Positions 57,460 to 64,000 of a stretch of DNA of 64,000 nt are shown here, piece after piece. The notes below the pieces were generated by a model. It was not told where the DNA came from and did no database searches. It saw nothing but the letters and a program-made list of their open reading frames with translations. The stretch's first letter is position 1; each line of letters starts with the position of its first letter. This stretch comes from Emergomyces orientalis (taxonomy: Eukaryota; Ascomycota; Eurotiomycetes; Onygenales; Ajellomycetaceae), in contig MOWL01000092.1 in NCBI GenBank assembly GCA_002110485.1, forward strand, positions 248,001 through 312,000, written 5' to 3'. The position numbers and the translations under genes were made by a program.

Positions 57460-59988
57460 CAAGAATCGCACGGATGGATGGTCGTGTGGATTATTATGGA
57501 CGGGAACTCCTATTCTGGGATACAAGCTTGTTGGATCTATCTGGGTGTCTATATATGCATCTTTGACATCAAAAGTATCCAATTTGTTTTGGTTTTACCC
57601 AGGATTTTTGTTTGATATGAAATAAGCAAATATTTTGGGATAACTAAGATAAACTCGTGACTTGGACCCTCCTGATGCCCAACCCCTGGGATTTCATTAC
57701 TGCATTCTTCTGACACAACCAGCTGTCGATACTAATAAGAGGCTACGGTGGAAATGGCCGGAAATTGAGGTAGTCGACACAGACAGAGAGAGAGAGCACT
57801 GTTACGAGGTGTTGGTCGTTTTGTGATACGGAATGAATACCAGAAGCTTAATCCCTGGGTACTGTGCTTCGTGACAAGAAGAATGGTTGCTTGAGCACGG
57901 ATTTCGGCTTCGATGGTGGAATTAAATATCCGCAATTCGGCTGAAACATGTTTTGCGAATAACGGAATAGACCCATATCCCGTTCTGTTTTATTATTACG
58001 GAGTATAGTCTGTGCCGATGCAAACAGTGGGCGGGTTCGTCACAAACAAAACCCAAGTTCTTGTGGATGAGCTGACATAATGACAGCGGGCGACACAAAA
58101 AAGGAGTTGGAGTAGCCAAATGATTTCTTTGACTCTCGATGTGATAAAATAGTATTATGGTGAAACTAAGTAACCGCCCAGAGCGCCTTGTTCTTCCCGT
58201 CTGTGTTTAACGGCTCAAAAAGTTTGATAAAAAAACCAAAACAAAAAAACAATGGCTTGGGAAACTAGCCCCGTCCCACCCTCTTCGTTCCTAAACCCAT
58301 GCCAACTCGAAACGCTGGCATTTTAGCCCGCGCACTTTGCGTCCAAACATCAGCAAGGAAACATTTATTATTATGGTTATTCAATCATGCGCCGGTGCCA
58401 GGCGAGACTCAGCGCCGCTCCATTATTATCTGTAATTACCACGTCGCAGAAGCCCCAAGATATATACTGCGTACATGTCAACCTTGGGGGGAGGGATTTT
58501 CTTCCCCTAGGCTTTCCAAATTGAGGCCTGGTTAGAAAGATTGATGGTGGTGATGTCAGAGGGCGTTGTCCCACTCTGATTTGACGAAGCAAATCTCGAT
58601 AGCTCATTGGCGATGAGATCTAGTCAGGGGCATGGGAGAAATCACCGAAACACTTGGCCTTGTATGCCGCACTGCGAAAAAATAACCTTTCAGGGATTGT
58701 TTCATCGATCGCACCAATAGGGTTGCAACGCACCGGCTGGGATGGTGATATCTTTGAAGCTAATGGCTTCGAGTGGTTTTTGGAGTATGTGTTTCAAATC
58801 TTCGGACGCTTGGAGGGTTCACAGCCTTGGTTGGATCCATGGATGCAACTCTGCTGACCAAGGCGTGAAGGTCCGCGCAGCGAACTTTCGGTTTCTCCCT
58901 GATTATTCCTTATTATCCGCGAGCGCCATTTGGATCATGAACATGAGCAGAGGGCATTTGGAGCCTTTTTGCAAATGAAATGGGCTTGCGTGATGGTTCT
59001 ATAAAGTCGCAGATTTTGGAGCTGTGAGATCCACAAGTGCAGTGAGCAAGTTAGAGCTGCGCTGTTTACCAAGCGCGTACCACCCCGAAGTCCAGCAGGC
59101 TATGTAAGAGGACTCGCACCGGGCTCTCTACGATTTTAGGGAGTCCCTGCAATCAAATGTTAACTCTCAAGTTCGACGCTAATTGGAGGTTAACGCCTCT
59201 CGATGAAAGCTATCCTTGCTAGCGCATATAATTTCCGTGTATCAGGTCAACGCTACCGACCCCACACTGACCAAATTCCATCCCGAAACTTAGGGTGCCC
59301 TTATCACTGTCAGAGAAACATTCATGCTAATGATCGTTCAGAACCAGCTCCATAACACTGCGATACATTCTCAGCGACGAATAATAAGCCTTTGTCAACT
59401 TCGGCTAATCCCTGGGAACGAGAAAATCAACTATGCATCCTGCTTACACCTCTCCTGAAGGCGGCCCTGGAAATGAGCTTCGTCTCATCCGCTATGGATT
59501 GCATTGTGGTTTGGCCCTTAGTGAGTATGGATGGGTACAGGGAAGATGGACCTGATGGGAGTGCTCCACTCTGGATCATGGGTTTGCCAAAACGGCAGCA
59601 CCCATGTCCCATTCGAAGAAACGAAACGATATCCGAGATCCTTTTTGTATCTCGTCTCTCCTCCGACTTTCCCTCTTTTCTTCTCTCCTCTCCTCCTTTT
59701 TCTCCCACCTTCTCAGTGTTTTGTTTTCACCTTCCTTTGTTCGTTCAGATTTTTCTGTTCTACATTCTTTTGGAACGCTACGCGACAGGGTCGTTATATT
59801 CTCACCAATTCAGTCATTCCTTCGAGACTACCCCTCGCGAATTGATTTCGCTGTCATTACTTTGATTACACTGTGATAACAAAGTTGTTCTTTTGTTGAT
59901 TAAAAGAACATTCGAGTGAATTTTTCTGGTTTACAATTACTTTTTTGACTTTATTTTAAGTGGCATTGATTGCCAATTCGTCTTCAAC
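57460..59988. other. 2.5 kb divergent spacer
   Basis: Between POF1 (-) and the secreted repeat protein (+). The plus strand is C/T-rich from about 59,640 to 59,770, giving Ser/Phe/Leu-rich spurious frames; this is probably the leader or promoter of the secreted protein. No gene is supported elsewhere. Confidence 0.6.
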
Positions 59989-61349
59989 ATGCATTTCATC
60001 AGCAAGCTATCCGTCGCCGTCGCCGTAACTGGGGCAGCTTTTAGTGAGGCCCAGCCCCTGAAAAAATTTGGCTACCGCGATTATGCAGTTCGGCCCAATG
60101 ACGGAAATGCAGCTGCTACCAGCCAATATCCAACAAGCCTACCACCGGTCATGTCGATTCTGCCCGTTTCCCCCAGCCCTGATCCTATTGAAAGTCCCTC
60201 CAACTCACCCAGCCCCAGCGATGCGACTCCAAGCTACGGACCTCCTTCGGTCACTGCTGGATTCCCAACTGATATTCCGGCCGACTACTCGATCCCCGCC
60301 AGCCTTGTGACTCCAAGTTACGGACCTCCTTCGGTCACCGCTGGATTCCCAACTGATATTCCGGCCGACTACTCGATCCCTGCCAGCCTTGCGACTCCAA
60401 GCTACGGACCTCCTTCGGTCACTGCTGGATTTCCAACTCACATTCCAGCCGACCACTCGAGCACTGCCAGCTTAGAAACAGGCCCACGGACCGTGACGGT
60501 TCGACCTCTGCCCGCTACCTCAGGCTCAGGCGTTGATCCTATCCGGACCCTCTCCCCCTCCAGTGCCAGCCACGCGACACCAACTTACGGACCTCCTTTG
60601 GTCACAGGTGGATTCCCAACCGGGCTTCCAGCCGACCAGTCAACCCCCATCAGCTCACAAACAGTTACAGTGACTTACACACTCGGAACTGGAGTGGAGC
60701 CCACCGTGGTCACTAAGACCGTTACCCTTGGCGGCCCTCCTGAACAACAACATCCTACCCCGGTAGGTTTCATGCATTTCCAAGAAAAGAAATCGCTCTT
60801 GCTAACGGGGTATTTAGACACCTGACGCCGGTGCTGATCCCGTTTCTGATTCCACCACTACCATATCAACAACTTCAACAACCACTATGACTATTACTGT
60901 GGAGCCTTCGCCCACCGCTCCTGGCAATGGCAGGCCTAACAGACCTGGAAAACATAATAGACCAGGCAGACCTGGTGGCGTACCCTGCAAAGCTGTTGCT
61001 GCTGTAACTGTCACTGAGAAAGAAACAGTCACTGTGGTATGATTTGTCGTAGACCTCCTCTGCAACACTTTTTTCTAACAAAACTTGATAGACCGCGACT
61101 CCAACCGCTGTTGGCCCAACGATTGATGACCCATCACCGACGGAGCCGGCCACACCACTCCCATACCCGACCACTCCAGGCGATGACGAAGTAACCTCTG
61201 CCCTTCCAATAGCCTCTTCTTCAGTTACCGTCCCAATCAAAGTCCCACCCCCTTACCCTACCGGGACTACAGTGAACGTCAAACCTACAGCTTCCTCAGG
61301 GTTCTTCACCAGAGTTATTCCGATGCCAACCGGCGGCTATTACCATTAA
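59989..61349 (+). CDS. secreted Pro/Ser/Thr-rich repeat protein
   Basis: Three exons (59,989-60,762; 60,818-61,036; 61,092-61,349) give 416 residues. A signal peptide covers about residues 1-21 (MHFISKLSVAVAVTGAAFSE), and a KK-type dibasic site follows soon after. Residues 79-162 are three 28-residue tandem repeats starting ATPSYGPPSVTAGFPT; a fourth, diverged copy lies at about 196-223. The rest is Thr/Val/Pro-rich (VTVTYTLGTG, TISTTSTTTMTITV), with a basic GRPNRPGKHNRPGRPGG patch. There is one cysteine in the mature part, no catalytic domain, and no C-terminal GPI signal. Composition fits a heavily O-mannosylated cell-wall or surface protein, perhaps held non-covalently. Intron ends keep the frame. 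I know no named family for it. Confidence 0.75.
60223..60474. repeat. three 84-bp tandem coding repeats
   Basis: Units at 60,223-60,306, 60,307-60,390 and 60,391-60,474, each 28 codons. Units 1 and 2 differ at only four positions, three of them silent. Unit 3 is more diverged towards its end. A fourth related unit lies at about 60,574-60,657. Confidence 0.95.
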
Positions 61350-62815
61350 ACGCGGTATCATACCATTGCTATTCCTGGAGGCTATGTTAAAAATAATCCA
61401 TGATGACTAACTTCATATTTCCGGGTCCTTCAAACCTTCAACGCTGACCAGGACAATAAATATGAACTAATTTGGCCTTCCCAATGATTAAACGCATATG
61501 CCAGCGCACCATTCTGAGGCCACGAATACTTCGAAATGAGGAATCACTTGCTTTGAAATTCGCTTTCTGCTCTATTCTTTTGTGCAAGATAACTGGTTTA
61601 CCGGCGGCGGGTCTTGAGGCAGGAGTTTGGATATAGGGGCAGGCTTCAAGAATGCCCCTGGAGGCTAACTTTCAGAACCACAATTCACGTTGTATTCCTG
61701 GCGCATTCACCTTCCCCTGTATCCTTTCGCGATCTCCCTTTCCAATTCTCTGTCTTGGCCTCCCGCGTGCCTTGTCCTGCTTTTATTTCTTTTTCTCTTC
61801 TTTGATAGATCACTTTAGCCAACAAGGGTTTTTATTTGATGGTGCTATTACTTTATCATCCCAGCCTGATGAACCAGCAGGGAATTTAACACTGTAAGAG
61901 GAGGCCTTTCGACTTTCGCAAAATTTGAAACTTGCTACCTATCTGAGTTGAATGTCGTATTTTTTGCCCTCTTGTTTTTAGAAACAGAAAATCCCTCTTC
62001 TGCTTTAGTCTATATCTCCCGGCTTATTGACGTAAGTAATTTGTTTATCTACCTTTTATTTCTTCCCAAGGTAAACTGAGCATGGCACATCACTGGTTTG
62101 CGGCCCAATCATTGACTGCGCATGGTTACAAGCTCCCTCAAGCAGCTAGTCATATGATGTTTTCTTCCTTCCGTTGCTCCAATAATTTTCATAGCAAAAC
62201 TTGTTCCCGCCATTGATCTGATCCAAATTTATTCATTTAATTATGATTATCCCATGGCCCGTCCACGCGCTCCTGGCATAAGCCTGGGATGTTTATTGAT
62301 GGGATTGCATAGCTGTTTCAGCTTTTGGGTCTGACCTCCTTCTACTTGAACTTCCAGCGGGATGTTCGCCGCCAGCTTTGTTTCAAGTTTGGGTTTTCCC
62401 GTTTGGCCTTTGGACATTTGGGCTTTGACAAAGGCTTTCTCAAGCAAACGAAAAAAAAAGCTTCTCGTAGCTTTTCGAGCGTGGTCACTGCGCGCCAGGC
62501 GCGAAGAAACAACAACCTCGGTCATATAAATATATATATAAATGGGGAAGGTATACACGATAATAAAATCAAGTCATGTTGAACGATAAAATCGGAATGT
62601 CTATAACTAGGGGCGGGTATTATATTTCTATCAAACAGTGACAAAGGAAACATCAAACTCTAGCGCCCAAATCTAGTGAATTTTTTGATCCCGCCCACTG
62701 TCTAAGTAGGTGTGGGAGATAACCACACCACGTCAAGATGCGGCCGATATGTTTATTGTAAAACTTATCCGATGAGTGTAGTATTGGGTCTCCTTCGAAA
62801 TCAAATCGTTCCGAG
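61350..62815. other. convergent spacer
   Basis: About 1.5 kb between the secreted-protein gene and the resolvase 3' end. C/T-rich around 61,720-61,805, A/T-rich elsewhere. No convincing gene. Confidence 0.65.
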
Positions 62816-64000
62816 TCAATTGCTTATCTTCGACAAGACAGCCTCAAGCCCACAACGAGCGATTTTTTGCCGTGTATTCTGCCACTCTAACCATGTCATG
62901 CCCTGTAGCAAGCAATCAGCGAGGTCATCAAGTTTTTCAATCTCTAATGTTTGCAAGTCATCAGTTGCAGAGTGAGAGGTCTTATTAGAAGAAGACGTTA
63001 GCATGGCAATATCTCCACCTGCTATTGCCTTTTTTCCTTTTGTCTTCTTTCCCCATTTAGTTAAGTAGGCATTGACTACCTTACGCATCTGGCCATCGTC
63101 GCCGAATTGTATGCTGATATGATCGCCTAGGCCTGTCGATCGAGTACCGCTGGTGGCGGATCCAGTACATGACGAAAGGAGTTTTCCAATTCGATCTATT
63201 TTAATTTGCTTGCGTCTATTCGAAGACATTGATTCGGATATTTTTCTCGTTGATGGGATCTCTGTCCTTTTGCCTTTCAGGTGCAAGTCGAAGTCGTCTT
63301 CATCCATCCAGTACCTCATTACCCGCTGAGGTTCCACACCTTGAACGACAATGTTGGCTACTTCGCCTTTCCGCTCCTGTTGTATTGCACGCAGAACAGC
63401 ATAAAGCATTCCTTCAAAGACACCGACTCGAATGGTCCATTCCTGGACAGAACTACCTCCACCCGATCGAAATCGTTGCCTTTCAATAAGGATGTGTGTT
63501 GGTTTATATGTGGCGAGGAGAGATGACATGAGAGTGTATGCGTGTGTAGCGTAGAGTTTGGGAGCAAATGATTCTTTCTCTTTTTTTCCCTTTTCCTTCA
63601 CGTTTCCGTCCTCTTGGTCAACCTCAAGTATACCGAGTGCTTTCGATTTGCGCTTTTTAGCTGGCTTGGTTTTAGTTTTCATTTCTTCACCCATGTGAAA
63701 ATCTAAAACTTGTTTGTTTGATGTCGAATTCGACACAAAAGAAGGAACGGATAAGCGACACCATGCGTTTAAAATAGGAGATTTCAACTCCCCGGACGGA
63801 GTCCGGCCGGCGCGGCCAGGCGGAACCACCAAGTGGGAAAACGCTAAATTTCGAATGCCCATGTCAATACTTAGGATACTCACCGCCTTCTTGTCGTTCA
63901 GTGACGGTTTTTCTTGGCTAGCATTTTGGGCCACATCTCGTGGTTCGCCGTTGAGAACTTGATCCAAACGCTCTACCAGGACCGTTTTGGTACCTGAAGA
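62816..64000 (-). CDS. CCE1: mitochondrial Holliday-junction resolvase, Cce1/Ydc2 type (5' end outside window)
   Basis: An open frame of 394 complete codons plus stop runs from the window edge to 62,816; the start lies beyond 64,000. The first visible residues (SSGTKTVLVERLDQVL) look like the end of a SAP DNA-binding motif, as at the N terminus of Ydc2. The RNase-H-like resolvase core shows SILSIDMGIRNLAFSHL (first catalytic Asp), ILIERQRFRSGG (catalytic Glu), VVQGVEPQRVMRYW, and the closing EKLDDLADCLLQGMTWLEW (paired Asp). Cce1 cleaves four-way junctions in mitochondrial DNA and affects its segregation. Two Lys/Glu-rich insertions (about KTKTKPAKKRKSK and KEKGKKEKE) enlarge it compared with yeast. 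No introns are visible in this part. Confidence 0.88.
   Translation of the reverse strand, partial: SSGTKTVLVERLDQVLNGEPRDVAQNASQEKPSLNDKKAVSILSIDMGIRNLAFSHLVVPPGRAGRTPSGELKSPILNAWCRLSVPSFVSNSTSNKQVLDFHMGEEMKTKTKPAKKRKSKALGILEVDQEDGNVKEKGKKEKESFAPKLYATHAYTLMSSLLATYKPTHILIERQRFRSGGGSSVQEWTIRVGVFEGMLYAVLRAIQQERKGEVANIVVQGVEPQRVMRYWMDEDDFDLHLKGKRTEIPSTRKISESMSSNRRKQIKIDRIGKLLSSCTGSATSGTRSTGLGDHISIQFGDDGQMRKVVNAYLTKWGKKTKGKKAIAGGDIAMLTSSSNKTSHSATDDLQTLEIEKLDDLADCLLQGMTWLEWQNTRQKIARCGLEAVLSKISN

Noticed and set aside
60223..60474. Transposon or non-coding satellite
   Set aside because: The 84-bp units are a multiple of three, keep one frame, and vary mostly at silent positions, so they are coding repeats.

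Overview
This window looks like a nuclear segment of a filamentous ascomycete. Genes are interrupted by short introns (about 50-160 bp) with GT..AG ends and CTAAC-type branch points. Leaders are pyrimidine-rich, and spacers are long, A/T-rich and full of microsatellites. The protein set (RTT106, MRPL40, RHO1, CCZ1, FMT1, SWC4, MET6, UFD2, HLJ1, a p24 protein, CCE1) is typical of Pezizomycotina. The gene structures and the aegerolysin fit Eurotiomycetes, possibly Onygenales, but the order is an inference and was not tested.

Layout. 1-7,059 holds no gene I can support. An aegerolysin (7,060-7,615, +) is followed by a casein kinase 1 of the plasma-membrane YCK type (9,859-11,628, -), whose long upstream region is rich in simple repeats. 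RTT106 (15,092-16,942, -) and mitochondrial ribosomal protein L40 (17,546-18,696, -) follow, then a 3.6 kb spacer, RHO1 (22,298-23,251, +), and another 2.8 kb spacer.

26-43 kb is denser. CCZ1 (-) and FMT1 (+) share a 238 bp divergent promoter. Then come a ten-exon short-chain dehydrogenase (-), an unrecognised acidic protein (33,533-34,559, +), a p24 cargo receptor (-) and SWC4 (+) sharing a 355 bp divergent promoter, and an unrecognised 796-residue disordered protein (39,700-42,090, -).

43-64 kb holds MET6 (+) with a Cbf1/Met4-type TCACGTG upstream, a steroid 5-alpha-reductase family enzyme (-), UFD2 (-), an HLJ1-type ER J-protein (-), a small Aim19-like membrane protein (+), a POF1/NMN adenylyltransferase-like protein (-), a secreted repeat protein with 84-bp tandem units (59,989-61,349, +), and the 3' part of a CCE1-type mitochondrial Holliday-junction resolvase (-) that leaves the window.

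Most genes are unrelated housekeeping genes: there is no biosynthetic cluster, no intact transposon, no tRNA or rRNA that I can see, and no CRISPR. UFD2 and HLJ1, both connected to ER protein quality control, are adjacent, but they are separate tandem genes. All exon boundaries were derived by hand from splice signals, reading frame and remembered family conservation; none was checked by alignment.
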